NCBI GenBank assembly: GCA_905221325.1
Contig: CAJNCS010000003.1
Coordinates: 1-64,000, forward strand
Direction of reading: 5' to 3'
DNA from: a bacterium
GTDB taxonomy: Bacteria; Bacillota; Bacilli; Lactobacillales; Streptococcaceae
DNA: 64,000 nt
The notes below the pieces were generated by a model that was not told the origin of the DNA, did no database searches, and worked only from the letters and a program-made list of their open reading frames with translations. The stretch's first letter is position 1, and each line of letters begins with the position of its first letter. Of this stretch, positions 1 to 8,322 are shown piece by piece. The position numbers and the translations under genes are program-made.

Positions 1-510
1 TCAACGTCAATCAGTGCAAGCAATGCTGGAGGAAATGAATCAACTTCAACCAGCGCATCATTGAGTACAAGCGCAAGTGAGTCTGCATCTGTAAGCACTA
101 GCCTAAGCGCAAGTCAATCAGCTTCAGCCAACGCAAGCAAGACACCAACACCAGGTGGAGGCTTCCACTCAGCAAGTACAAGCACTGGCCCAGGTAGTGT
201 ATCAAATTCAGGAACTGCAAGCGATTCAGCTTCACACAGTGTGTCTGTAAGTACATCATTGAGCGACAGTGCAAGCGCCTCAGCTAGCTTGTCTGACAGT
301 GCTTCAATCTCAAGTGCATTGAACCACTCACAGGCTCCTGCTCAACAACCTGCTGCACCAGGACATTCAAACGGTAGAAAACTTCCAAATACAGGAACTG
401 CAAGTAACCAATTTGCTGGTCTTGGATTAGGAGTAGCTGCCTTGGCAACTGCCTCTCTTCTTGGTACGAAGAAGAAATCAGCAGCTTCTGAAATGGATTT
501 AGAAGACTAA
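1..510 (+). CDS. Serine-rich LPxTG cell-wall adhesin, C-terminal end (5' truncated by the window)
   Basis: The reading frame is open from base 1, so the start lies outside the window. The visible 169 residues are almost entirely Ser/Ala/Thr repeats (SAS, SES, SDSAS units). They are followed by a sortase signal: LPNTG, a hydrophobic stretch (AGLGLGVAALATASLLG) and a short KKK-containing tail. This is the architecture of streptococcal serine-rich repeat glycoproteins (PsrP/Fap1 type) and related SAS-repeat adhesins, which sortase A attaches to peptidoglycan. The charged tail is longer than usual (KKKSAASEMDLED). The binding domain is not visible, so the exact family is inferred. Confidence 0.85.
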   Translation, partial: STSISASNAGGNESTSTSASLSTSASESASVSTSLSASQSASANASKTPTPGGGFHSASTSTGPGSVSNSGTASDSASHSVSVSTSLSDSASASASLSDSASISSALNHSQAPAQQPAAPGHSNGRKLPNTGTASNQFAGLGLGVAALATASLLGTKKKSAASEMDLED

Positions 511-566
511 GTCCCAAAAATCGGCTAAAATGAAATTGTTGATATCATTTTAGCGATGAAAACAAG

Positions 567-605
567 AACCCCAGATGGCTCAAGGCTATCTGGGGTTTGT
601 TTGTG
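567..605 (+). terminator. Rho-independent terminator of the adhesin gene
   Basis: AACCCCAGAT at 567-576 pairs with ATCTGGGGTT at 588-597, extended inward by a GGC/GCT pairing, and is followed by a T-rich run. A second hairpin lies just upstream (GCTAAAATGA at 524-533 with TCATTTTAGC at 545-554). It has no T tract, so it may be an accessory or mRNA-end structure. Confidence 0.85.
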
Positions 606-655
606 GGTTCATTTTTAATCTATAGGCCTTTTTAGTTCTTTCTGTCTACCTTTTT

Positions 656-664
656 TGTTATACT
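656..664 (+). promoter_or_regulatory. Extended -10 promoter of trmFO
   Basis: TG at 656-657, one base, then TATACT at 659-664 form an extended -10 element. No good -35 is seen. Transcription would start near 671, leaving a leader of about 90 nt. That leader contains a 9-bp inverted repeat (691-699 with 739-747). Confidence 0.55.
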
Positions 665-762
665 AGTAGGAGTGATTATCTATAGAAAGTTTATGGGAGT
701 CTGTTAATAAAAGCCTAGAAAAGGAAGAGCAGATTTTTCTCCCATAATGGTAAAAAAGTCTT

Positions 763-2097
763 ATGTCTCAATCTTATATCAATGTTATCGGAGCAGGTTT
801 GGCAGGGTCTGAAGCTGCTTACCAAATCGCAGAACGTGGCGTTCCAGTTAAACTCTATGAAATGCGTGGTGTCAAGTCAACACCTCAGCACAAAACAGAC
901 AATTTTGCAGAGTTAGTTTGTTCCAATTCCTTACGTGGGGATGCTTTGACCAATGCTGTCGGTCTTCTCAAGGAAGAAATGCGTCGCTTGGGTTCTGTTA
1001 TCTTGGAATCAGCAGAAGCTACACGTGTTCCTGCAGGCGGAGCCCTTGCGGTGGATCGCGATGGGTTCTCACAGATGGTGACTGAGAAAGTGGCCAATCA
1101 CCCCTTGATCGAAGTGGTTCGCGATGAAATTACAGAATTGCCGACAGATGTTATTACGGTTGTCGCTACTGGTCCTTTGACCAGCGACGCCCTAGCTGAA
1201 AAGATTCATGTCCTCAATGACGGTGATGGTTTCTATTTCTATGACGCTGCAGCGCCGATTATCGATGTCAATACTATTGATATGAGCAAGGTCTATCTCA
1301 AATCTCGTTATGATAAGGGAGAGGCAGCCTACCTCAACGCTCCTATGACCAAGCAAGAGTTTATGGATTTCCATGATGCCTTGGTCAATGCGGAAGAAGC
1401 ACCGCTGAATTCGTTTGAAAAAGAAAAGTACTTTGAAGGTTGTATGCCTATCGAAGTCATGGCTAAGCGTGGCATTAAAACCATGCTTTATGGTCCGATG
1501 AAGCCAGTCGGTTTGGAGTATCCAGAAGACTACACAGGACCTCGTGATGGCGAATTTAAAACCCCTTATGCAGTTGTTCAACTTCGTCAGGATAATGCGG
1601 CTGGTAGCCTCTACAATATCGTCGGTTTCCAAACCCACCTCAAATGGGGAGAACAAAAGCGTGTCTTCCAAATGATTCCGGGTCTTGAAAATGCTGAGTT
1701 TGTTCGTTATGGTGTCATGCACCGCAATTCGTACATGGATTCACCAAATCTTCTCGAACAGACTTACCGTTCTAAGAAACAGCCCAACCTCTTCTTTGCT
1801 GGTCAAATGACGGGTGTGGAAGGCTATGTTGAGTCAGCAGCTTCAGGCTTGGTTGCAGGTATTAACGCGGCTCGACTCTTCAAGGGTGAAAGCGCAGCTA
1901 TTTTCCCAGAAACAACAGCTATCGGAAGTCTGGCTCATTATATCACCCACGCTGATAGCAAACATTTCCAACCAATGAATGTCAATTTCGGAATTATCAA
2001 GGAATTGGAAGGCGAGCGTATCCGTGATAAGAAGGCTCGTTATGAAAAAATTGCAGAGCGTGCCCTTAAGGACTTAGAGGAGTTTTTAACCGTCTAA
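763..2097 (+). CDS. trmFO: Folate-dependent tRNA m5U54 methyltransferase TrmFO
   Basis: The 444-residue product matches the TrmFO/Gid family. These flavoproteins use methylenetetrahydrofolate and FAD to form ribothymidine at position 54 of tRNA. The N-terminus has the FAD Rossmann motif [17 protein letters not shown], followed by the family stretch [38 protein letters not shown] near the C-terminus is the second FAD-binding signature. Length is typical. There is an in-frame stop at 751-753, so ATG 763 is the first possible ATG. No Shine-Dalgarno lies within 15 bases of it; an AAGGAAG is 37 bases upstream. Confidence 0.95.
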   Translation: MSQSYINVIGAGLAGSEAAYQIAERGVPVKLYEMRGVKSTPQHKTDNFAELVCSNSLRGDALTNAVGLLKEEMRRLGSVILESAEATRVPAGGALAVDRDGFSQMVTEKVANHPLIEVVRDEITELPTDVITVVATGPLTSDALAEKIHVLNDGDGFYFYDAAAPIIDVNTIDMSKVYLKSRYDKGEAAYLNAPMTKQEFMDFHDALVNAEEAPLNSFEKEKYFEGCMPIEVMAKRGIKTMLYGPMKPVGLEYPEDYTGPRDGEFKTPYAVVQLRQDNAAGSLYNIVGFQTHLKWGEQKRVFQMIPGLENAEFVRYGVMHRNSYMDSPNLLEQTYRSKKQPNLFFAGQMTGVEGYVESAASGLVAGINAARLFKGESAAIFPETTAIGSLAHYITHADSKHFQPMNVNFGIIKELEGERIRDKKARYEKIAERALKDLEEFLTV

Positions 2098-2102
2098 TTT
2101 TT

Positions 2103-2130
2103 TTGAAAGAATTGCTCATGATACTATAAA
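2103..2130 (+). promoter_or_regulatory. Candidate promoter of pyrH-frr
   Basis: TTGAAA at 2103-2108 and TATAAA at 2125-2130 are separated by 16 bp. An alternative -10 (GATAAAAT) lies nearer the gene. It follows trmFO immediately, so read-through from trmFO is also possible. Confidence 0.5.
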
Positions 2131-2180
2131 AATCTTAGAAATTGTGATAAAATAGGTAGGATGAAAAAAGGAGAGTAAAA

Positions 2181-2918
2181 ATGGCGAACCCCAAGTATAA
2201 ACGTATTTTAATCAAGTTATCAGGTGAAGCCCTTGCTGGTGAACGTGGCGTAGGGATTGATATCCAAACAGTTCAAAAAATTGCAAAAGAGATTCAAGAA
2301 GTTCATAGTCTAGGGATCGAAATTGCCCTTGTAATTGGTGGAGGAAATCTCTGGCGTGGTGAACCTGCTGCTGAGGCAGGTATGGACCGAGTTCAGGCAG
2401 ATTACACTGGAATGCTTGGGACTGTTATGAATGCTCTTGTGATGGCAGATTCATTGCAACAAGTTGGCGTCGATACGCGTGTACAAACAGCTATTTCTAT
2501 GCAACAAGTGGCTGAACCTTACGTACGTGGACGTGCCCTTCGCCATCTTGAAAAAGGTCGTATCGTTATCTTTGGTGCCGGAATTGGTTCACCTTACTTC
2601 TCAACAGATACAACAGCGGCTCTTCGTGCAGCTGAAATCGAAGCAGATGCCATTCTGATGGCTAAAAATGGTGTCGACGGTGTTTACAATGCCGATCCTA
2701 AGAAAGACAAGACAGCCGTTAAGTTTGAAGAATTGACCCATCGTGATGTTATCAATAAAGGTCTTCGTATTATGGACTCAACAGCTTCAACCCTCTCAAT
2801 GGACAACGACATTGACTTAGTTGTCTTCAATATGAACCAACCAGGCAACATCAAACGTGTTGTATTTGGTGAAAATATCGGAACAACAGTTTCAAACAAT
2901 ATCGAAGAAAAGGAATAA
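2181..2918 (+). CDS. pyrH: UMP kinase PyrH
   Basis: The 245-residue product is an amino-acid-kinase-fold uridylate kinase that converts UMP to UDP in pyrimidine nucleotide synthesis. It shows the N-terminal KLSGEAL phosphate-binding motif, the GGGNLWRG glycine loop, and the nucleotide-binding segment [14 protein letters not shown]. Length is normal for bacterial hexameric PyrH. AAAGGAGAG precedes the ATG at good spacing. It is followed 8 bp later by frr, the pairing usual in Firmicutes, so the two are cotranscribed. Confidence 0.97.
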   Translation: MANPKYKRILIKLSGEALAGERGVGIDIQTVQKIAKEIQEVHSLGIEIALVIGGGNLWRGEPAAEAGMDRVQADYTGMLGTVMNALVMADSLQQVGVDTRVQTAISMQQVAEPYVRGRALRHLEKGRIVIFGAGIGSPYFSTDTTAALRAAEIEADAILMAKNGVDGVYNADPKKDKTAVKFEELTHRDVINKGLRIMDSTASTLSMDNDIDLVVFNMNQPGNIKRVVFGENIGTTVSNNIEEKE

Positions 2919-2926
2919 GAAAGATT

Positions 2927-3484
2927 ATGGCCAACGCAATTATTGAAAAAGCTAAAGAGAGAATGACCCAGTCCCACCATTCACTTGCTCGTGAATTTGG
3001 AGGTATCCGTGCCGGCCGTGCCAATGCAAGCTTGCTTGACCGTGTACATGTAGAATACTATGGAGTAGAAACTCCTCTTAACCAAATCGCTTCTATCACT
3101 ATTCCAGAAGCGCGTGTTTTGTTGGTAACGCCATTTGACAAGTCTTCATTGAAAGACATCGAACGCGCCTTGAACGCTTCTGATCTTGGTATTACACCAG
3201 CTAACGACGGTTCTGTGATTCGTTTGGTGATTCCAGCTTTGACAGAGGAAACTCGTCGAGACCTTGCTAAAGAAGTGAAGAAGGTCGGTGAAAATGCCAA
3301 AGTAGCTGTCCGCAATATCCGTCGTGATGCTATGGACGAAGCTAAGAAGCAAGAAAAAGCAAAAGAAATTACTGAAGACGAATTGAAGACTCTTGAAAAA
3401 GATATTCAAAAAGTAACAGACGATGCTGTGAAACACATCGACGACATGACTGCCAATAAAGAAAAAGAAATCTTGGAAGTCTAA
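2927..3484 (+). CDS. frr: Ribosome recycling factor
   Basis: This is a 185-residue RRF. With EF-G it splits post-termination ribosomes. The N-terminal [22 protein letters not shown] and the long charged C-terminal helix ([26 protein letters not shown] region) are family hallmarks, and the length is typical. It lies directly behind pyrH in one transcription unit, with an attenuator-like hairpin after its stop. Confidence 0.97.
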   Translation: MANAIIEKAKERMTQSHHSLAREFGGIRAGRANASLLDRVHVEYYGVETPLNQIASITIPEARVLLVTPFDKSSLKDIERALNASDLGITPANDGSVIRLVIPALTEETRRDLAKEVKKVGENAKVAVRNIRRDAMDEAKKQEKAKEITEDELKTLEKDIQKVTDDAVKHIDDMTANKEKEILEV

Positions 3485-3495
3485 AAATAAACAGA

Positions 3496-3529
3496 AAAAC
3501 TCAGTTGGCATTGCTGGCTGAGTTTTATT
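3496..3529 (+). terminator. Terminator or attenuator between frr and cvfB
   Basis: AAAACTCAG at 3496-3504 pairs with CTGAGTTTT at 3518-3526, then ATTC. The U tract is weak. The hairpin sits only 18 bp before the next ATG, so partial read-through into cvfB is likely. Confidence 0.65.
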
Positions 3530-3543
3530 CGAAAGAAGGAAAT

Positions 3544-4398
3544 ATGAATACAAATCTTGCAAGTTTTATCGTTGGACTCATCATCGATGAAAATGACCGT
3601 TTTTACTTTGTGCAAAAGGATGGTCAAACTTATGCTCTTGCTAAGGAAGAAGGCCAACACACAGTAGGGGATACAGTCAAAGGTTTTGCCTATACCGATA
3701 TGAAGCAGAAACTCCGCTTGACCACTCTAGAAGTGACTGTCACTCAGGAACAATTTGGCTGGGGAACGGTAACGGAAGTTCGTAAGGACTTGGGTGTTTT
3801 TGTCGATACTGGTCTACCTGATAAGGAAATCGTTGTGTCACTCGATATCCTTCCTGAGCTCAAGGAACTCTGGCCTAAGAAAGGTGATCAACTCTACATC
3901 CGTCTTGAGGTGGACAAGAAAGACCGCATCTGGGGACTCTTGGCTTATCAGGAAGACTTCCAACGTCTGGCTCGTCCTGCCTACAACAACATGCAGAACC
4001 AAAACTGGCCAGCCATTGTTTATCGTCTCAAGCTATCAGGGACCTTTGTCTATCTGCCAGAGAATAACATGCTTGGTTTTATCCATCCTAGCGAGCGCTA
4101 CGCAGAGCCACGTTTGGGTCAAGTGTTAGATGCGCGTGTTATTGGTTTCCGTGAAGTTGACCGTACTCTTAACCTCTCCCTCAAACCACGTTCTTTTGAA
4201 ATGTTGGAAAATGATGCCCAGATGATTTTGACCTACTTGGAAAGCAATGGCGGTTTCATGACCTTGAATGATAAGTCATCCCCTGAGGACATCAAGGCAA
4301 CCTTTGGCATTTCTAAAGGTCAGTTCAAGAAAGCGCTCGGTGGCTTGATGAAGGCTGGCAAAATCAAGCAAGACCAGTTTGGTACAGAGTTGATTTAG
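3544..4398 (+). CDS. cvfB: S1-domain RNA-binding protein, CvfB family
   Basis: The 284-residue protein belongs to the CvfB/YitL family of S1-like RNA-binding proteins with a C-terminal winged helix. CvfB was named as a virulence regulator in Staphylococcus. OB-fold/S1-type blocks cover most of the protein (for example [25 protein letters not shown]). The end ([39 protein letters not shown]) looks like the winged helix. The start ATG 3544 is preceded by GAAAGAAGGA. An in-frame TTG at 3505 lies inside the upstream hairpin and was not used. It shares a unit with the next small gene. Confidence 0.88.
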   Translation: MNTNLASFIVGLIIDENDRFYFVQKDGQTYALAKEEGQHTVGDTVKGFAYTDMKQKLRLTTLEVTVTQEQFGWGTVTEVRKDLGVFVDTGLPDKEIVVSLDILPELKELWPKKGDQLYIRLEVDKKDRIWGLLAYQEDFQRLARPAYNNMQNQNWPAIVYRLKLSGTFVYLPENNMLGFIHPSERYAEPRLGQVLDARVIGFREVDRTLNLSLKPRSFEMLENDAQMILTYLESNGGFMTLNDKSSPEDIKATFGISKGQFKKALGGLMKAGKIKQDQFGTELI

Positions 4399-4406
4399 GG
4401 AGGCTT

Positions 4407-4622
4407 ATGAGAAAATCATTTTACACTTGGCTCATGACTGAGCGCAATCCTAAAAGTAATAGCCCAAAAGCAATTTTGGCAGATCTCGCTTTTGAAGAGT
4501 CATCTTTTCCAAAATACACGGATGATTTTGATGAGGTGAGTCGCTTTTTGGAGGAACATGCCAGTTTCTCTTTTAACTTAGGAGACTTTGACGCTATCTG
4601 GCAAGAATACTTAGAACACTAG
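4407..4622 (+). CDS. YozE-family (SAM-like) small protein
   Basis: The 71-residue acidic protein starts [18 protein letters not shown] and contains [17 protein letters not shown]. This is the pattern of the YozE/UPF0346 family, which has a sterile-alpha-motif-like helical fold and no assigned reaction. GGGAGGC precedes the start. It lies 8 bp behind cvfB, so it is cotranscribed. Confidence 0.88.
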   Translation: MRKSFYTWLMTERNPKSNSPKAILADLAFEESSFPKYTDDFDEVSRFLEEHASFSFNLGDFDAIWQEYLEH

Positions 4623-4659
4623 AGACAATGAGATGAGGCTAGTATTTTATTGTTCTCTT

Positions 4660-4668
4660 TGCTATAAT
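4660..4668 (+). promoter_or_regulatory. Extended -10 promoter of the PhoH-family gene
   Basis: TG at 4660-4661, C, then TATAAT at 4663-4668. The -35 region (TAGTAT) is poor, as is common with extended -10 promoters. Confidence 0.65.
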
Positions 4669-4702
4669 AAAAAGAAATAAACGGATTAGAGAGGTTCTTT
4701 AT

Positions 4703-5689
4703 TTGAAGGAACATTCAATAGACATTCAACTGAGTCATCCAGATGACCTGTTTCATCTTTTTGGATCCAATGAACGCCATCTTCGTTTGATGGAAGAAGA
4801 GCTCGATGTGGTGATTCATGCCCGTACGGAGATTGTCCAGGTTTTGGGCGAAGAGGCTGCCTGCGAAGAAGCCCGTCAGGTTATCCAAGCATTAATGGTC
4901 TTGGTGAATCGGGGAATGACGGTTGGCACGCCAGATGTGGTGACTGCGATTAGCATGGTCAAAAACGATGAAATCGACAAGTTTGTCGCCCTTTACGAAG
5001 AAGAAATTATCAAGGACAATACTGGGAAACCGATCCGTGTCAAAACTTTGGGTCAAAAGCTTTATGTGGACAGTGTCAAACAGCATGATGTGACCTTTGG
5101 AATCGGACCTGCAGGGACAGGGAAGACCTTTCTTGCAGTGACCTTGGCAGTAACTGCCCTTAAACGTGGGCAGGTCAAGCGGATTATCCTGACTCGTCCA
5201 GCAGTCGAAGCAGGTGAGAGTCTAGGATTTCTTCCGGGAGATCTCAAGGAGAAGGTAGATCCTTACCTTCGACCTGTTTATGATGCCCTGTATCAGATTC
5301 TTGGCAAAGACCAAACGACTCGTCTCATGGAACGTGAGATTATTGAAATCGCGCCCCTTGCCTACATGCGTGGTCGAACCTTGGATGATGCCTTTGTCAT
5401 TCTCGATGAGGCGCAAAATACGACCATCATGCAGATGAAGATGTTCCTGACTCGTTTAGGCTTTAATTCTAAAATGATTGTCAATGGAGATATCAGTCAG
5501 ATTGACCTGCCGCGAAATGTCAAGTCCGGTTTGATTGATGCCCAAGAAAAGCTCAAGAACATTCATCAAATTGACTTTGTTCATTTTTCAGCCAAGGATG
5601 TGGTTCGCCATCCAGTTGTCGCTCAGATTATCCGAGCTTATGAACCAGCTCCAGTTAAGGTTGAAGAAAAGAACGAAGAAACAGAATAG
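4703..5689 (+). CDS. PhoH-family ATPase
   Basis: The 328-residue product is a PhoH-like P-loop ATPase. This family is linked to RNA metabolism and often lies beside ybeY, which here is far away. Walker A is GPAGTGKT at residues 135-142 and Walker B is VILDEAQN near residue 235. LTRPAVEAGESLGFLPGDLKEKVDPYLRP is a PhoH signature. TTG 4703 is chosen as the start because AGAGAGG is well spaced before it and the N-terminus KEHSIDIQLSHPDDLFHLFG is family-like. The substrate is unknown. Confidence 0.9.
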   Translation: MKEHSIDIQLSHPDDLFHLFGSNERHLRLMEEELDVVIHARTEIVQVLGEEAACEEARQVIQALMVLVNRGMTVGTPDVVTAISMVKNDEIDKFVALYEEEIIKDNTGKPIRVKTLGQKLYVDSVKQHDVTFGIGPAGTGKTFLAVTLAVTALKRGQVKRIILTRPAVEAGESLGFLPGDLKEKVDPYLRPVYDALYQILGKDQTTRLMEREIIEIAPLAYMRGRTLDDAFVILDEAQNTTIMQMKMFLTRLGFNSKMIVNGDISQIDLPRNVKSGLIDAQEKLKNIHQIDFVHFSAKDVVRHPVVAQIIRAYEPAPVKVEEKNEETE

Positions 5690-5690
5690 C

Positions 5691-5732
5691 AAAAAAAGCA
5701 GTTCAGATGTGAACTGCTCTTTTTGCTTTTTT
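5691..5732. terminator. Terminator between the convergent phoH-like and ald genes
   Basis: GCAGTTCA at 5698-5705 and TGAACTGC at 5710-5717 form a perfect 8-bp stem with a GATG loop. An A run lies on the left and a T run on the right. This symmetric layout can terminate both the forward gene and the facing ald gene. Confidence 0.88.
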
Positions 5733-5746
5733 ATGAGTCTCTAACT

Positions 5747-6859
5747 TTAAACAAGTTCGTCGATAGACGTGTGATCTTTATCGAGGCCTTGGGCAACTGG
5801 GAGGCTAGTCAAGTAACCTTGATAAGTTGTAACTCCTTCACGTAAGCCTTGATCTTCAGTGATTGCCTTCTTAAAACCTTTTCCTGCTAAGGCTTCGATG
5901 TAAGGAAGGGTGACATTGGTCAGGGCGATGGTAGAAGTACGAGCTACGGCACCAGGGATGTTGGCGACAGCATAGTGGAGCACCCCATGTTTTTCATAGA
6001 CGGGCTCATCGTGCGTTGTCACACGATCTGCTGTTGCGATAACACCACCTTGGTCAACGGCGACGTCAACGATGACAGATCCTGGACGCATTTGTTTGAC
6101 CATCTCGTCTGTCACCAGTTTTGGAGCCTTAGCACCAGGGATGAGAACTGCTCCAATCACCACATCAGCATCTTTCACACTTGCTTCGATATTGAATGAA
6201 TTGGACATAAGAGTTTGGATTTGGTTTCCGAAGACTTCCTCTAAGACTGAGAGTCGTTTAGCACTGATATCTAAAATAGTTACTTGAGCACCAAGTCCAA
6301 GGGCGATGCGGGCAGCGTGTGTACCGACGACACCGCCACCGATGATGGTTACTTTTCCTTTTGGAACACCTGGTACACCACCAAGTAGGACACCAGAGCC
6401 ACCAGCTTGTTTGGTAAGGAAGTGAGCTCCGATTTGAACCGCCATACGGCCAGCAACTTCACTCATAGGAACGAGGAGTGGCAGGTGACCTTGGCTGTCA
6501 CGGACAGTTTCATAGGCAATTCCTGTTGTTTTTGCTGCTAGCATAGCATCTGCTAATTCTGGAGCAGCGGCCATGTGCAAGTAAGTGAAGAGGAGAAGAT
6601 CATCGCGCAAGTATCCGTATTCAGAAGCTAGTGGTTCTTTTACTTTTACGACCAACTCGGCAGCCCAGGATTCAGCAGCAGTAGTGACAATCTCAGCTCC
6701 TTGCTTTTGATAGTCCGCATCAGTAAATCCTGAACCGAGACCAGCATTTGTTTCGATGAGGACGCGGTGACCATGGCTAACTAAGCTATAAACACCAGCA
6801 GGTGTGAGGGCAACACGGTTTTCATTGTTCTTAATTTCTTTTGGAATTCCGATTAACAT
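5747..6859 (-). CDS. ald: L-alanine dehydrogenase
   Basis: The 370-residue product is a full-length alanine dehydrogenase that reversibly deaminates L-alanine to pyruvate with NAD. The N-terminal [23 protein letters not shown] and KVKEPL blocks carry the substrate-binding residues. [24 protein letters not shown] is the NAD-binding Rossmann motif. [18 protein letters not shown] is the family signature near the end. The frame is intact; my recollection is that several pneumococcal genomes carry a frameshifted copy. It stands alone on the reverse strand with a candidate CcpA site upstream. Confidence 0.95.
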   Translation of the reverse strand: MLIGIPKEIKNNENRVALTPAGVYSLVSHGHRVLIETNAGLGSGFTDADYQKQGAEIVTTAAESWAAELVVKVKEPLASEYGYLRDDLLLFTYLHMAAAPELADAMLAAKTTGIAYETVRDSQGHLPLLVPMSEVAGRMAVQIGAHFLTKQAGGSGVLLGGVPGVPKGKVTIIGGGVVGTHAARIALGLGAQVTILDISAKRLSVLEEVFGNQIQTLMSNSFNIEASVKDADVVIGAVLIPGAKAPKLVTDEMVKQMRPGSVIVDVAVDQGGVIATADRVTTHDEPVYEKHGVLHYAVANIPGAVARTSTIALTNVTLPYIEALAGKGFKKAITEDQGLREGVTTYQGYLTSLPVAQGLDKDHTSIDELV

Positions 6860-6946
6860 AGAGATAACCTACCTTTCAATTGACGGTATTGTTTTAGTTG
6901 TCACATTCCAGTTCATAAATGAAAAATGTGATGGTTTTATTGTATA

Positions 6947-6960
6947 TGAAACCGCTTCAA
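6947..6960. promoter_or_regulatory. Candidate CcpA cre site between ald and the acetyltransferase
   Basis: TGAAACCGCTTCAA agrees with the cre consensus TGWAARCGYTWNCW at all but two positions. It sits about 90 bp upstream of ald and 76 bp upstream of the forward GNAT gene. A second inverted repeat lies closer to ald (TCACATT at 6901-6907 with AATGTGA at 6925-6931). Catabolite control is inferred, not shown. Confidence 0.4.
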
Positions 6961-6974
6961 AAATCAAGAAAAAC

Positions 6975-7003
6975 TTGTCATCCAAATTTATTTATGCTAG
7001 ACT
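6975..7003 (+). promoter_or_regulatory. Promoter of the GNAT acetyltransferase gene
   Basis: TTGTCA at 6975-6980 and TAGACT at 6998-7003 are separated by 17 bp, with TGC directly before the -10. Confidence 0.65.
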
Positions 7004-7035
7004 AGTGAGAATCAAGCTCTAATGGAGGGAAAAGT

Positions 7036-7605
7036 ATGGAATCAATCTTTTTAAAACTAGCCCAGTATCCAATAGTGGAGACAGAACGTTTATTGCTCCG
7101 ACCTGTAACCTTGGATGATGCGGAAGCTATGTTTGAGTATGCTTCGGATAGAGAAAATACACGCTACACTTTTCCAACCAATCAGAGTTTAGAAGAAACC
7201 AAGAACAACATCGCTCAGTTTTACTTGGCTAATCCCTTGGGACGGTGGGGGATAGAACTAAAAAGCAATGACAAGTTTATCGGAACCATTGACTTGCATA
7301 AGATTGACCCCATCCTTAAAAAAGCAGCTATTGGTTACATTATCAATAAAAAATATTGGAATCAAGGTTTGACGACAGAAGCCAATCGTGCCGTGATTGA
7401 GCTGGCTTTTGAGAATGTTGGGATGAACAAGTTGACCGCCCTTCACGACAAAGACAATCCCGCATCAGGCAAGGTTATGGAGAAATCAGGTATGCGCTTT
7501 TCCCATGAAGAACCATATGCTTGTATGGACCAGCATGAAAATGGAAGAATTGTTACAAGAGTTCATTATGTCTTGACCAAGGAAGACTATTTTGCAAATA
7601 AGTGA
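7036..7605 (+). CDS. GNAT-family N-acetyltransferase (RimJ/RimL-like)
   Basis: The 189-residue protein starts with the pattern of RimJ/RimL-type acetyltransferases (ETERLLLRPVTLDDAEAMFEYASD). It has the acetyl-CoA-binding core (AAIGYIINKKYWNQGLTTEANRAVIELAFENVGMNKL) and the late block NPASGKVMEKSGM. The family acetylates protein N-termini or small amines; the substrate is unknown. GGAGGG precedes ATG 7036. It ends in a strong terminator just before the comEA promoter. Confidence 0.88.
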   Translation: MESIFLKLAQYPIVETERLLLRPVTLDDAEAMFEYASDRENTRYTFPTNQSLEETKNNIAQFYLANPLGRWGIELKSNDKFIGTIDLHKIDPILKKAAIGYIINKKYWNQGLTTEANRAVIELAFENVGMNKLTALHDKDNPASGKVMEKSGMRFSHEEPYACMDQHENGRIVTRVHYVLTKEDYFANK

Positions 7606-7637
7606 GCAGTTGAAAAGATTTTTCAGCTGTTTTTTTC
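7605..7637 (+). terminator. Terminator of the GNAT gene
   Basis: A 12-bp stem (7605-7616 with 7620-7631, loop GAT) with two G-T pairs is followed by a T run. It ends only 8 bp before the ComX-type box of comEA, which insulates the competence operon. Confidence 0.85.
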
Positions 7638-7644
7638 TTTCTCT

Positions 7645-7652
7645 TGCGAATA
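7645..7652 (+). promoter_or_regulatory. ComX (sigma-X) cin-box of comEA-comEC
   Basis: TGCGAATA differs by one base from the streptococcal combox core TACGAATA and is T-rich upstream. It lies 20 bp before the comEA start, the usual place of the alternative -10 element of late competence genes. Confidence 0.8.
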
Positions 7653-7671
7653 ATCTAAGAGAGGAGAAAAT

Positions 7672-8322
7672 ATGGAAGCAATTATCGAGAAAATCAAAGA
7701 GTATAAAATCATTGTCATCTGTACAGGTCTGGGTTTGCTTGTAGGCGGATTTTTCCTGCTAAAACCAACTTCACAAGCACCTGTGAAAGAAACAAACTTG
7801 CAGGCTGAAGTTGCGGCCGTTTCAAAGGATTCATCGTCTGAAAAGGAAGTCAAGAAGGAAGAAAAGGAAGAGTCTTCTGAACAAGATCTGATCACAGTGG
7901 ATGTCAAGGGTGCTGTTAAATCGCCAGGGACTTATGATTTACCAGTAGGCAGTCGAGTTCATGATGCCGTTCAGAAGGCAGGTGGCTTGACAGAGGAGGC
8001 AGATAGCAAGTCGCTCAATCTCGCTCAGAAAGTCAGTGATGAGGCTCTGGTCTATGTTCCAACCAAGGGAGAAGAAGCAGCTAGTCAGCAGGCTGGCTCT
8101 GGAACGACTCCTTCGACAAGTAAAGAAAAGAAGATCAACCTCAATAAAGCTAGTCTGGAAGAACTCAAACAGGTCAAAGGATTGGGAGGAAAACGAGCTC
8201 AGGATATTATCGACCATCGTGAGGCAAATGGCAAATTTAAGTCAGTAGATGAGCTCAAGAAGGTTTCTGGGATTGGCGCAAAGACCATAGAAAAGTTAAA
8301 AGACTATGTTACAGTGGACTAA
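7672..8322 (+). CDS. comEA: Competence DNA receptor ComEA
   Basis: The 216-residue membrane-anchored protein binds double-stranded DNA during transformation. The single membrane segment is near residues 12-31 (IIVICTGLGLLVGGFFLL). A charged Lys/Glu linker follows, then an SLBB-like domain (ITVDVKGAVKSPGTYDLPVGSRVHDAVQKAGG). The C-terminal helix-hairpin-helix DNA-binding domain includes INLNKASLEELKQVKGLG and VSGIGAKTIEKL. GAGAGGAG precedes the ATG. It overlaps comEC by 17 bp and is driven by a ComX box. Confidence 0.96.
   Translation: MEAIIEKIKEYKIIVICTGLGLLVGGFFLLKPTSQAPVKETNLQAEVAAVSKDSSSEKEVKKEEKEESSEQDLITVDVKGAVKSPGTYDLPVGSRVHDAVQKAGGLTEEADSKSLNLAQKVSDEALVYVPTKGEEAASQQAGSGTTPSTSKEKKINLNKASLEELKQVKGLGGKRAQDIIDHREANGKFKSVDELKKVSGIGAKTIEKLKDYVTVD

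Noticed and set aside
1-330. The repetitive AGTGCAAGC-type DNA as a repeat array or CRISPR
   Set aside because: It is in frame with a Ser/Ala-rich protein ending in LPNTG, so it is coding repeat, with no spacer structure.
1192-1722. A 176-codon reverse frame inside trmFO
   Set aside because: It is a shadow of the trmFO codons with no promoter or ribosome-binding site.
3505-3543. TTG 3505 as the start of cvfB
   Set aside because: It is inside the frr terminator hairpin; ATG 3544 has a proper ribosome-binding site.
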